Positions 1 to 5,709 of a stretch of DNA of 8,612 bases are shown piece by piece; position 1 is the first letter of the stretch; each line of letters opens with the position of its first letter. Made by a program: the position numbers and the translations under genes. Origin of the DNA: Actinomycetota bacterium (GTDB taxonomy: Bacteria > Actinomycetota > Acidimicrobiia > Acidimicrobiales > GCA-2861595). Below the pieces are notes generated by a model that was not told where the DNA came from, did no database searches, and was given only the letters and a program-made list of their open reading frames with translations. The stretch spans positions 1 to 8,612 of the forward strand of contig JADDQT010000073.1 in assembly GCA_016781225.1 (NCBI GenBank). The letters run 5' to 3'.

Positions 1-436
1 GGCGACTGGTGCGGACAGCGACACCGTGAAGCGGGCAGTGGCCGTGGCGGTGGCATTGCCTTCGACCACCGAGGTATCCGACACCGACAGCTTTGGGAGC
101 CCTCCGTCGTCATCGACGATGGTGGCCACCCCGGCGCTGTCGGCAACCACCGCCCCGATGGGCGAGGAGAGGTTGAGCACGAACACCTCGTTGGCCTCTC
201 CCAGGGCGTCGCCGTTCACCGCCACCTCCACCGACTTGGTGGTCTCGCCGGGGGCGAAGCTCACCGTGGTGGCGGCAAGCGCGGTGTAGTCACCGGGCGC
301 CACGGCGCTGGAGTTGGCGGTGGCCACCTTCACGCTCACCGGGCCGGCGACTGGTGCGGACAGCGAAACCGTGAAGCGGGCAGTGGCCGTGGTGGTGGCA
401 TTGCCTTCCATCACCCAGGCGTCGGACACGGACAGC
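1..436 (-). repeat. Tandem Calx-beta repeat units, 345-bp period
   Basis: The stretch from position 1 to about 90 recurs with few changes at 346 to about 435, an offset of exactly 345 bp (115 codons), inside the protease gene. Each unit begins with residues like LSVSD-x-x-V-x-EGNA and ends with an acidic turn (VDDDGG between the units), as in Calx-beta domains. These are calcium-binding beta-sandwich modules common in extracellular bacterial proteins. More copies may lie beyond the left edge. Confidence 0.85.
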
Positions 437-2004
437 TGCGGCGGCGCCACGAGGGGGTCACGGGGAGCATCAATGCCGACCCAGGCCAGCGGTCCGTAGT
501 AGCGGCCCGCCGCGGGACGGGAGGGATCACCGTCGTACCCATAACCGGGTTCTGCGGCATCGTGGGTCTGGGCATCGCCGCGGAGCTTGTCGATCACCGA
601 GGCAGGTGACAGCCCGGAGCACGGCCCTGACCCACCCTCTTCTCCCAAGCACAAGGCCAGAGCTCCGGCGACATGGGGGGTGGCCATGCTGGTTCCCGAG
701 AGCGTGGCGTAGCTGCCGTTGACCGACGTGGATCGCACGCACGACCCCGGTGCTGCGATCGTGTGGCCTGCGCCTCCGGGCGTGGAGGCGAAGCTCGAAT
801 AGGTGGCGTAGCGGTCGTCGGTCTGGCTGGTCGAGCAGGCCAGGGGCGCCACCCCGCCCGGGTTGCCGTCCCCGTCGGACATGGCGGTGACGGTGAGCAC
901 TTCCGGGTAGGCGGCCGGGACGTCGGGCTCCTCGGCATAGTCGAAATCCCATGCCGCGTTTCCGGCGGCCACCACAAGGTGCACGCCGGCGGAGGTGGCG
1001 TTGCACACGGCGGCGTGGAGGGCATCGGTCGTCTCGGCGCACGAGGTGACGGGAGGACCGCTTCCACCCAAGCTCATGTTGGCGACGGCGATGTCGTTGG
1101 CGGGATCCGCATCGCCTCGTGTTGCCGTGACCCAGTCGATGGCGCAGACGATGGACGACCACGAGCCGCTGCCGGCGTCGTCGAGTGCCTTGACGGCATA
1201 GATGGTGGTCCCGGGGGCCACCCCTGTCACCCCGGACCCGTTGTTGCGGGCGCCGATCGTTCCCGCAACGTGGGTGCCGTGACCGTTGACGTCGTCGGGC
1301 GGTCTCGAGTCCACGCAGTTGGTCCCGCCTCGTATCGAGAGGTCCGGATGGTCGAGATCCACGCCGGTGTCGATCACCGCCACGTTGGCGCTGCTCTGCC
1401 CGTGAACGGCGCTCTTGGTGGCTGCTTCGATGCGGCGGACTCCGGGTGGGGCTGAGTCACCGTTGCTCATGACAGTGGTTCCCGCGGCTTGGACGGGACG
1501 GTCGGGGCTGACGAAAGCGACATCGGGGTCGGCTCGCAACGACGACACCTGCCCAGGGCTGAGCTTGGCGGAGAACCCCCCGAGCGCCCGGCGGTAGCGG
1601 TGCGCGCTCTTGAAGCCCTTGGAGCGCTCGTGGCCTTCGGTCTTGGCGTCCGGATCGGACACCCGGCTCTTGTACACGACGATGTAGGCGTCCTTCACGT
1701 CCTTCACCGGCTCCGGCCGCGGCCTGGTGCGCTTCCCGGGGATCGGGGGGCCTGCGCCAGACGAAGGGGGGGAACCGGCCGCAGACGAGCCGGTGGGGGC
1801 AGCCACTCCGCCGCCGGTGGTGGTCGTCGGTCCCTCGAGGGATTGACCGAGCACGGCGGCAGGAGGCCCTTGCGGCTCGGGACCCCCCCCTCGCCGCCGA
1901 GGGCTTGTCGTGACGACCAGGGCGCCCACCAGCAGCACCACCACCAAGGCCACGGCGCCGCCGCCCAGGACGTGCCTTCGGCCCAGCTTTGGGAACTTCT
2001 TCAC
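1..2004 (-). CDS. Secreted subtilisin-family (S8) serine protease with I9 propeptide and Calx-beta repeats, 3' end outside window
   Basis: The 668 codons present encode, in order: a basic N-terminus with twin arginine (residues 9-10, LGRRHVLGGG) and a hydrophobic stretch (about 17-31), fitting a Tat-like signal peptide or anchor; a Pro/Gly/Ser-rich linker (about 36-98); an inhibitor I9-type propeptide (about 106-172); and a peptidase S8 domain. The active site is complete: Asp212 in VAVIDTGVD, His242 in NGHGTHVAG, oxyanion Asn349 in VVAAGN, Ser439 in LSGTSMATPHVAG. From about residue 523 a 115-residue Calx-beta repeat follows and a second copy starts at 638, cut by the window edge. The likely role is an exported or wall-associated protease that removes its own propeptide; the substrate is unknown. 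I chose GTG 2004 because it gives the signal sequence and the frame is closed at 2059-2061. No good ribosome binding site precedes it. An ATG in another frame at about 2050 could be the true start if a base is wrong. Confidence 0.93.
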   Translation of the reverse strand, partial: MKKFPKLGRRHVLGGGAVALVVVLLVGALVVTTSPRRRGGGPEPQGPPAAVLGQSLEGPTTTTGGGVAAPTGSSAAGSPPSSGAGPPIPGKRTRPRPEPVKDVKDAYIVVYKSRVSDPDAKTEGHERSKGFKSAHRYRRALGGFSAKLSPGQVSSLRADPDVAFVSPDRPVQAAGTTVMSNGDSAPPGVRRIEAATKSAVHGQSSANVAVIDTGVDLDHPDLSIRGGTNCVDSRPPDDVNGHGTHVAGTIGARNNGSGVTGVAPGTTIYAVKALDDAGSGSWSSIVCAIDWVTATRGDADPANDIAVANMSLGGSGPPVTSCAETTDALHAAVCNATSAGVHLVVAAGNAAWDFDYAEEPDVPAAYPEVLTVTAMSDGDGNPGGVAPLACSTSQTDDRYATYSSFASTPGGAGHTIAAPGSCVRSTSVNGSYATLSGTSMATPHVAGALALCLGEEGGSGPCSGLSPASVIDKLRGDAQTHDAAEPGYGYDGDPSRPAAGRYYGPLAWVGIDAPRDPLVAPPQLSVSDAWVMEGNATTTATARFTVSLSAPVAGPVSVKVATANSSAVAPGDYTALAATTVSFAPGETTKSVEVAVNGDALGEANEVFVLNLSSPIGAVVADSAGVATIVDDDGGLPKLSVSDTSVVEGNATATATARFTVSLSAPVA

Positions 2005-2123
2005 AAGCGACGGGATCGAGAGCCGCTCACCTTGTGGGGTTCCGCTTCCCCATCTGCGTCACTTCCCTCTCTCGACACCGCCGAAGGCGTTCTTTAGCCG
2101 CAGCCGTCGTGCCAGGATGGACC

Positions 2124-2545
2124 GTGCTCGACGAGCCGGAGTTCCGCCGGTGGTCGGACGCGGGCGCCGATGCCCTGGCTGCGGCTCGCGTCCAGGCTGA
2201 CGCCGGCTTCCATCACTGGTCCTGCTTCCTGGCCGAGCAGTCGGCCCAGCTCACAGTGAAGGCCTGCTCCACGGGGTAGGCGTGGGGGCATGGGGCCATG
2301 ACCTGGTGGAGCTGGGGGAGTGGTGGAGCGACGCCGTTGAAGAGGACCTCGGCGCCACGGTGCTCGCCGAGCTGCAGCGCCTGTCTCGCCATTACATCCC
2401 GGCTCGACATCCCGACGCTCACCCGTCTGGCTCACCGGGGACTCACTACCGCGACGGCGACAGCGCCCAAGCCATCGCCGACGCAGAACACGTAGGGGCG
2501 ACCGTCGGACAGGTTTGGGAACGCCTCGGTGAGGGGCGGCCCTGA
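2124..2545 (+). pseudogene. HEPN-domain toxin of a HEPN/MNT pair, frameshifted
   Basis: Translation from GTG 2124 (AGGA at 2114-2117, good spacing) gives LDEPEFRRWSDAGADAL and HWSCFLAEQSAQLTVKA, then a TAG at 2277-2279. The frame one base back continues with LLHGVGVGAWGHDLVELGEW and ends at 2545 with the signature HYIPARHPDAHPSGSPGTHY. Together these match a PF05168-type HEPN protein: a helical core with a Cys-Phe-Leu-Ala-Glu-Gln motif, the HDLVEL motif and the YIPAR-x-PDA tail. Restoring one base near 2262-2266 (for example GCC-CTG in place of GCCTG) gives one 140-residue protein, the usual size. HEPN toxins of this class are RNases silenced by the partner MNT protein. As written the gene would make only about 51 residues, or a 3' product from GTG 2282. 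The stop touches the ATG of the MNT gene. Confidence 0.82.
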
Positions 2546-2932
2546 ATGGGCGCAGAGGAGGTGCTGAACCGACGCCGCACCGAGCGCGACGCGCTCCTCG
2601 ACCGGGCTCGCTCCTTCGCTCGAGGTCTCGACCCGGGTCTCGGTGTCCAGGCCGTGGTGGTGGTGGGCTCGGTGGCCCGGGGCGATTTCAACCGCTGGAG
2701 CGACGTGGACACGGTGGTGGTGGCCGAGGGCTTCGCTGACTCACTCCTCGCGCGCTTGGCGCAGCTGGGCGCTCGTCCGGCTGGGGTGGAGCCCGCCGCC
2801 TGGCGGCCGGAGGAGGGTAGGGCACGCCTGGCCCGGTCGGACCCGATGGCCGTGGAGGCGGTTGACCGGGGCGTCTGGATCGTCGCTCTCCGTCGGTGCT
2901 TCAGGAGGAGCACTGACCGACGAGTCACTTAA
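2546..2932 (+). CDS. MNT-type minimal nucleotidyltransferase, antitoxin partner of HEPN, with probably shifted C-terminus
   Basis: The 128-residue product carries the nucleotidyltransferase signature: Gly41-Ser42 in VVGSVARGDF, then Asp53 and Asp55 in RWSDVD. In known pairs the MNT protein modifies the HEPN toxin with AMP and blocks it. ATG 2546 directly follows the HEPN stop, with GAGGGG at 2531-2536, so the two genes form one operon in the order toxin, antitoxin. The tail after Val-Trp-Ile-Val (residues 111-114) is arginine-rich and unlike the family. A homologous scrap at 6570-6662 is one base longer at the same place, and inserting one base near 2885 would give a tail S-P-S-V-L-Q-E-E-H ending at the TGA 2914-2916. 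The catalytic part is intact, so activity is possible. Confidence 0.8.
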   Translation: MGAEEVLNRRRTERDALLDRARSFARGLDPGLGVQAVVVVGSVARGDFNRWSDVDTVVVAEGFADSLLARLAQLGARPAGVEPAAWRPEEGRARLARSDPMAVEAVDRGVWIVALRRCFRRSTDRRVT

Positions 2933-3053
2933 GCCTTGATCCACCGGTGGGGTAGCCTCTGACGGTCCCCGCATCCGCGGAAAAGGTCTCCTAGGGCTGG
3001 GACGATGACGGTGTTCGAAGTCATCAACCGGCCCAACCGGGGAGTCACTTCCA

Positions 3054-3163
3054 GTGAGCGGAGTATCGCCCGCCAGCGACAGTGTCGAGGTGACTTTCGA
3101 CGACCGAACTTGGTGGCCAAAGCGGGGCTGGTGTCGGTGGGCACGCTCGTCGTCCGCCTCGGA
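3054..3163 (+). pseudogene. N-terminal remnant of an IS1380-like transposase
   Basis: From GTG 3054 one frame reads up to SVEVTFDD (3081-3104). The frame one base back then reads NLVAKAGLVSVGTLVVRLG (3107-3163). Joined with one restored base, this gives FDD-x-NLVAKAGLV, which resembles the N-terminal FDDPNLV-x-x-AGLVPV block that I recall from actinobacterial IS1380-family transposases. The resemblance stops after about 35 residues and no catalytic part follows, so this would be a leftover of an insertion sequence and not a functional gene. The call rests on one short motif read across a frame change. Confidence 0.42.
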
Positions 3164-3260
3164 ACGGGCTCGGATTGCGCCGAGCGGCCCGACTGGCGGC
3201 CTTACCCCCTCGTCCGGCTACGACGCCGGCCTTTACAAAGCTGCCCGCGGCGACGTTGGG

Positions 3261-3266
3261 TATCAT
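3261..3266 (+). promoter_or_regulatory. Candidate -10 element for the coiled-coil gene at 3314
   Basis: TATCAT lies 47 bases before the ATG and about 35 before the GAGGAG ribosome binding site (3303-3308). The nearest -35-like hexamer, TTTACA (3232-3237), is 23 bases upstream, which is too far for a standard promoter, so the support is the -10 alone. Confidence 0.3.
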
Positions 3267-3313
3267 CCGACCGTGCGCTTCCCCCTCGCTGGCGCCGTCA
3301 ACGAGGAGCGATT

Positions 3314-3709
3314 ATGTCGACCGAAGGCGAACGCCGAGACCTGCTGGGGGCGCTGGAGCGATCCCTCGGCCCCGCCCCCGCCACCACCTTGATGGAGCTG
3401 TTGCCACCCGTGGGTTGGGGTGACGTCGCTCGTCGAGCAGATCTCGACGCCCACGGCGTGGCTCTCCGAGGCGAGATGGCCGAGTTACGGGGTGAGCTCA
3501 AGGGCGAGATGGCCGATCTACGCCTCGAGCTCAAGGGCGAGATGGCCGATCTAAGCCTCGAGCTCAAGGGCGAGATGGCCGATCTGCGGGCGGAGATGGT
3601 GACACTGTCGGCTCCCATCGACGGACTCCTCCCACGTCAGCTGCTTGCCGACGTCCCTCTGGCGTTTGCGGTGGCCGGCTTGGTGTTGGCTGCGGCCAAG
3701 CTGACGTGA
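3314..3709 (+). CDS. Small coiled-coil protein with C-terminal membrane segment, paralog of the gene at 5710
   Basis: The product has 131 residues. GAGGAG at 3303-3308 sets the ATG 3314 start; the frame is open further upstream but without family-like sequence. The N-terminal part (5-45) includes LMELLPPVGW and ARRADL. Residues about 52-97 form a charged coiled coil built from four 11-residue units (GEMADLRLELK type). Residues about 112-130 are hydrophobic (FAVAGLVLAAAKL), a likely membrane anchor. The second gene at 5710 has the same plan with LM-x-x-LPP, ATRADL and VAGLVLAAANL. I recognise the layout as a small hypothetical-protein type seen in actinobacteria; no function is known to me. 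The coiled coil suggests an oligomer at the membrane. The only neighbours in sense are decayed genes, so context gives no role. Confidence 0.8.
   Translation: MSTEGERRDLLGALERSLGPAPATTLMELLPPVGWGDVARRADLDAHGVALRGEMAELRGELKGEMADLRLELKGEMADLSLELKGEMADLRAEMVTLSAPIDGLLPRQLLADVPLAFAVAGLVLAAAKLT
3470..3601 (+). repeat. Four tandem 33-bp in-frame repeats
   Basis: Units start at 3470, 3503, 3536 and 3569, each beginning GGCGAGATGGCCGA. Units two and three differ at one base. Each encodes 11 residues (GEMADLRLELK type), a hendecad coiled-coil period, so a change in copy number lengthens the coil without breaking the frame. The first and last units are the most diverged, as expected when inner units arise by slippage or unequal exchange. 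Confidence 0.9.
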
Positions 3710-3730
3710 GGAGCGCGCTGCCCGCACGGT

Positions 3731-3763
3731 GGGCGCCGGGGGGGACGACCCCCCCTCCGGGCC
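3731..3763. terminator. GC hairpin between convergent genes
   Basis: Seven G (3738-3744), loop ACGA and seven C (3749-3755) form a perfect stem, and flanking GGGCGCC and TCCGGGCC may extend it imperfectly. It lies between the stop of the coiled-coil gene (3709) and the stop of the minus-strand vapC (3791), where a terminator working in both directions is expected. There is no T-run on either side, as is common in high-GC genomes. Confidence 0.6.
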
Positions 3764-3790
3764 ACGTGAGCTCAGGGTGTCGGCGGCCCT

Positions 3791-4213
3791 TCATCGGGGC
3801 ACCGGCAGGATCTCGAAGCTCCCCCCTTGAAGTGGCCTGACGGCGCGAAAATGGCGCTCGTCGAAGGTGGCCAGACGCCTGGTGCCAAAGCGCTGGGCGA
3901 GGACGACGATGGAACAGTCGGACAGGCCGAGGCCCAAGTCGTGGTACGAACGCTCCAGCTCGGCCACTGTGGCGTAGTCATTCAGCTCCAGGCACGCCAC
4001 TGCGAAGCGCCCAGCGGCCAAGTCGTCAAGAAAGGCCAATCGAGCGGACGAACCGTGCCGGGACCCGAGCAGGTAGTCGACCTCGGCCGTTACCTGGGCG
4101 GGAACGACAAGGTCTCCCTCCTCTTCGCGCAAGAGTTCTCGCACCGTCTCTCTGCGAGGGTCCGCCCTGTCGGCGAGGGCGATGAGGGGAGCAGCGTCGA
4201 CGACGAGGCTCAC
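3791..4213 (-). CDS. vapC: VapC-type PIN-domain ribonuclease toxin
   Basis: The 140-residue product has the four acidic PIN residues: Asp6 in LVVDAAPLI, Glu44 in VTAEVDYLL, Asp99 in GLSDCSIVVLA and Asp118 in ATFDERHF. PIN toxins are Mg-dependent RNases that cut tRNA, rRNA or mRNA; the target here is unknown. The GTG start (4213-4211) overlaps the antitoxin stop as GTGA, so the two are translationally coupled. The gene is full length with no frame break, in contrast to the other toxins in this window, so this is the one module likely to be active. Confidence 0.9.
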   Translation of the reverse strand: MSLVVDAAPLIALADRADPRRETVRELLREEEGDLVVPAQVTAEVDYLLGSRHGSSARLAFLDDLAAGRFAVACLELNDYATVAELERSYHDLGLGLSDCSIVVLAQRFGTRRLATFDERHFRAVRPLQGGSFEILPVPR

Positions 4214-4437
4214 TCGCCGAAGCCTTGGAGGAGCTCTTCCTCGGCGACATCGGCGATCGATGTCCCGTCGCCCACAGCCACACCATCGAGGCTGAATTGA
4301 CGGTCACCCGAGCGAAGCACGCCGTAGGCGGTGATGGCCTCGCGGATGATCTGGGCCTGGGGGCGCCCCTCCTGCTTGGAAAGGCGGGAGAGACGGTCCG
4401 CTTGGGCCTCCGACAAGTAGACGCTGGTCTTCCGCAC
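4210..4437 (-). CDS. vapB: Ribbon-helix-helix antitoxin (VapB-like)
   Basis: The 75-residue product begins RKTSVYLSEAQADRLSRLSK, a beta strand followed by two helices typical of ribbon-helix-helix DNA-binding proteins (about 3-40), then an acidic tail (VGDGTSIADVAEEELLQGFG) suited to wrap the PIN toxin. It starts at GTG 4437-4435. It sits first in the operon with vapC and would repress its own promoter in the 53-bp gap to the divergent module. Confidence 0.87.
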   Translation of the reverse strand: MRKTSVYLSEAQADRLSRLSKQEGRPQAQIIREAITAYGVLRSGDRQFSLDGVAVGDGTSIADVAEEELLQGFGE

Positions 4438-4490
4438 TCACGTAGGGTACATGTAGGGCAGTGCGGGAGACAGGCCGTCCTTGACGCAAA
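4438..4490. promoter_or_regulatory. Shared control region of two divergent VapBC modules
   Basis: The gap between the two antitoxin starts holds a perfect palindrome TACATGTA (4448-4455) flanked by a direct repeat GTAGGG at 4442-4447 and 4453-4458, 11 bp apart, about one helical turn. Antitoxins of both types bind short repeats of this kind at their own promoters. The elements lie within 20 bases of the minus-strand start. I see no clear -35/-10 pair and no ribosome binding site for either gene, so short or leaderless transcripts are likely. Confidence 0.5.
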
Positions 4491-4736
4491 ATGAGAGACT
4501 TGCCTGACGAGCTCCATCAGATCCGCTCGGCCCGCGCTGCTCGGCGTGGGGCGAGCCTGCGCCAGTACACCATCGAGGTGCTGGCCGCCCACTGCAGCTT
4601 GCCCACCATGGAGGAGTGGCTGGGCGAGGTGGAGGCCCTGACGCCCGCCGAGGGTGACGCGTCGGGAGCCGAATCGGTGGAGCGGGCCCGCGAGGATGAT
4701 GATGCCGAGGTCGTCCGTGTCCGTCGTGGTGGTTGA
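4491..4736 (+). CDS. FitA/VapB-like antitoxin of the plus-strand module
   Basis: The 81-residue product reads RDLPDELHQIRSARAARRGA then LRQYTIEVLAAH, the ribbon-helix-helix pattern of FitA-like antitoxins (RN/D-x-P-DELH, RAA-x-x-G-x-SL). It then has PTMEEWL and an acidic C-terminal part that binds the toxin. The family usually has a few more residues before the first strand (for example L-T-I/V-R), so the start may be upstream or damaged. In-frame TGA at 4482 prevents extension as the sequence stands. It overlaps the PIN gene by 20 bases. Confidence 0.8.
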   Translation: MRDLPDELHQIRSARAARRGASLRQYTIEVLAAHCSLPTMEEWLGEVEALTPAEGDASGAESVERAREDDDAEVVRVRRGG

Positions 4737-5114
4737 CGCCTCGGCCGCAGTCGAGCTCTCCGACGAACGCCGGCGGGACGTCAGGTCGGCAATGGCCTTC
4801 GAGCCAGCACCCCGGCGGCGCCGGCACACTTCGACGCCGAGGTCTTCTTTGCCCTCGGGCGCCTCGCCCGAGATGGGGAGATGAGCAACTCCCTGGTTGC
4901 TCCCGCCCTGGCGGAGCTGGCCCGAGCGCCGATACGGCGACTGCCGGTTCCACCGCTGCTGGAGGAGGCGTGGTCGCTTCGAGACAACGTCTCTCAGCGC
5001 GACGCGCTGTACGTGGTGCTCGCCCGCAGATTGGAGGCAAGCCTGCTGACCGCCGATGCCCGCTTGGCCCGGGTGCCTCGCCTCGGCGTGCCCGTGACGG
5101 TGGTCGCGGCGTGA
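4717..5114 (+). pseudogene. VapC-type PIN-domain toxin, frameshifted
   Basis: GTG 4717 has GAGG at 4707-4710 at ideal spacing and starts SVVVVDASAAVEL (Asp7). This frame loses similarity after RSAMAFE (about 4803). The frame one base back reads STPAAPAHFDAEVFFALGRL (Glu42 after repair), SLRDNVSQRDALYVVLA (Asp96) and LLTADARLARV (Asp114) to the stop at 5112-5114. Adding one base near 4800-4805 restores a single 132-residue PIN protein with all four acidic residues. The published frame would yield a truncated protein without three of them, so as written the toxin is dead while its antitoxin remains. Reading GTG at 5111 overlaps the stop, but its frame closes after 15 codons. Confidence 0.83.
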
Positions 5115-5123
5115 CGCTGAGTC

Positions 5124-5160
5124 AACGTCGAGGCCTACAAGGTAACGACGAGGCGTAACA
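5124..5160 (+). repeat. Two degenerate 17-nt direct repeats, 20-nt offset
   Basis: AACGTCGAGGCCTACAA (5124-5140) and AACGACGAGGCGTAACA (5144-5160) match at most positions, with the mismatches near the right end. A weaker third copy may be around 5164-5180 (TTACAAGG). They sit just after the PIN gene and where the start of the next broken gene should be. Confidence 0.35.
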
Positions 5161-5616
5161 TTCGGAGACTCACGCTTACAAGGAGCGGGCGCTCCTCATC
5201 GACGACCACCTGCTGGTACGCCTTGTTGCCGGCATCCCTACCAGCCGGGTGGACACCGCCCGGGCCGGCGGGACCCTGTGGACCACAGGCCTGTGGTACT
5301 ACCGGGCCGCACGAGCGGTCCGGTCGCCGACCATCACCGGATCGCTTTCAGGAGAGTTGGCGGCCTTGCCCGAGGCGCATCGTTCCAAGCGGTTCAAAGC
5401 ATCGTTCGACTCCCTGACGACGTCGGATTGCTGAGCCTGCGAGAGATCGTCCCCGTGATGGCTGAGCTGTCGTCGCAGCAGCGTCTCAACCTTTGGCTCG
5501 AAGCACTCAGCGCCGCGGTGCACCTGCGGGCCGACGTGGCCGTGGCTTCGGAGAATGACGGGCCCCTGCTCCGAGAAGCCGTCTCCGCGGCCGGTCTGCA
5601 CTACTCGACGGTTTAG
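5159..5616 (+). pseudogene. Broken gene of uncertain family, possibly PIN-like
   Basis: After a TAA at 5156-5158 an open frame reads ERALLIDDHLLVRLVAG, ARAGGTLWTTGLWYYRAARA and SGELAALPEAHRSK, with no usable start codon ahead. It then hits a stop at 5432-5434. The frame one base back continues AVQSIVRLPDDVGLLSLREI, PVMAELSSQQRLNLWLEAL and VASENDGPLLREAVSAAGL to TAG 5614-5616. One restored base near 5387-5392 (AAG-GCG for AAGCG) joins the halves smoothly into about 150 residues. The plan (early Asp pair, late acidic residues, a final DGPLLR-x-A block) recalls actinobacterial PIN-like hypothetical proteins, but I cannot name the family. Its place directly after a VapBC module fits a third toxin. 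It lacks a start and has a frame break, so it is presumably dead. Confidence 0.55.
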
Positions 5617-5629
5617 CTCCTATGGGCTG

Positions 5630-5658
5630 TTGCATCTCGAACGTGCGTTCGTCTACGG
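5630..5658 (+). promoter_or_regulatory. Candidate promoter with operator-like inverted repeat for the gene at 5710
   Basis: TTGCAT (5630-5635) and TACGGT (5653-5658) are separated by 17 bases, the ideal spacing for a housekeeping sigma factor. The spacer contains a perfect inverted repeat CGAACG-TG-CGTTCG (5638-5651). A repressor bound there would cover the promoter core. This is by eye only. Confidence 0.5.
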
Positions 5659-5709
5659 TCGCACTGGCTTCCCCCCCAAGTGTTGCCAACGAAGGCACAG
5701 GAGCCGACA

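Larger units (their letters stand above)
2933..3313. other. Gene-free stretch between the MNT gene and the first coiled-coil gene
   Basis: No intact reading frame with a start and family support is visible here. It contains a perfect 10-bp palindrome CCACCGGTGG (2941-2950), a GATGAC/GTCATC inverted repeat with a 10-nt loop (3004-3009 and 3020-3025), a transposase scrap (3054-3163) and, near the right end, TATCAT (3261-3266), a fair -10 box for the next gene. The first two elements are short enough to be chance. Confidence 0.5.

Noticed and set aside
673..1455. Open frame of 260 codons on the plus strand
   Set aside because: It is antisense to the catalytic domain of the S8 protease and has a biased Gly/Arg/Val composition without family features.
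2255..2285. Programmed -1 frameshift in the HEPN gene
   Set aside because: No slippery heptamer or following hairpin is apparent, and HEPN genes are not known to use one; a lost base is simpler.
3001..3030. TTCGAA-containing stem-loop resembling a tRNA T-arm
   Set aside because: No acceptor, D or anticodon stems fit around it; only the GATGAC/GTCATC pairing is present.
2922..3050. Direct repeat GAGTCACTT at 2922-2930 and 3042-3050
   Set aside because: Nine bases recurring within 130 bases can be chance, and nothing element-like lies between.
3005..3313. Longer start for the first coiled-coil gene
   Set aside because: The upstream extension has no similarity to its paralog, and GAGGAG at the right distance marks ATG 3314.
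3470..3601. Regular 33-bp repeats that might suggest a CRISPR array
   Set aside because: The units are contiguous without spacers and encode an in-frame coiled coil.
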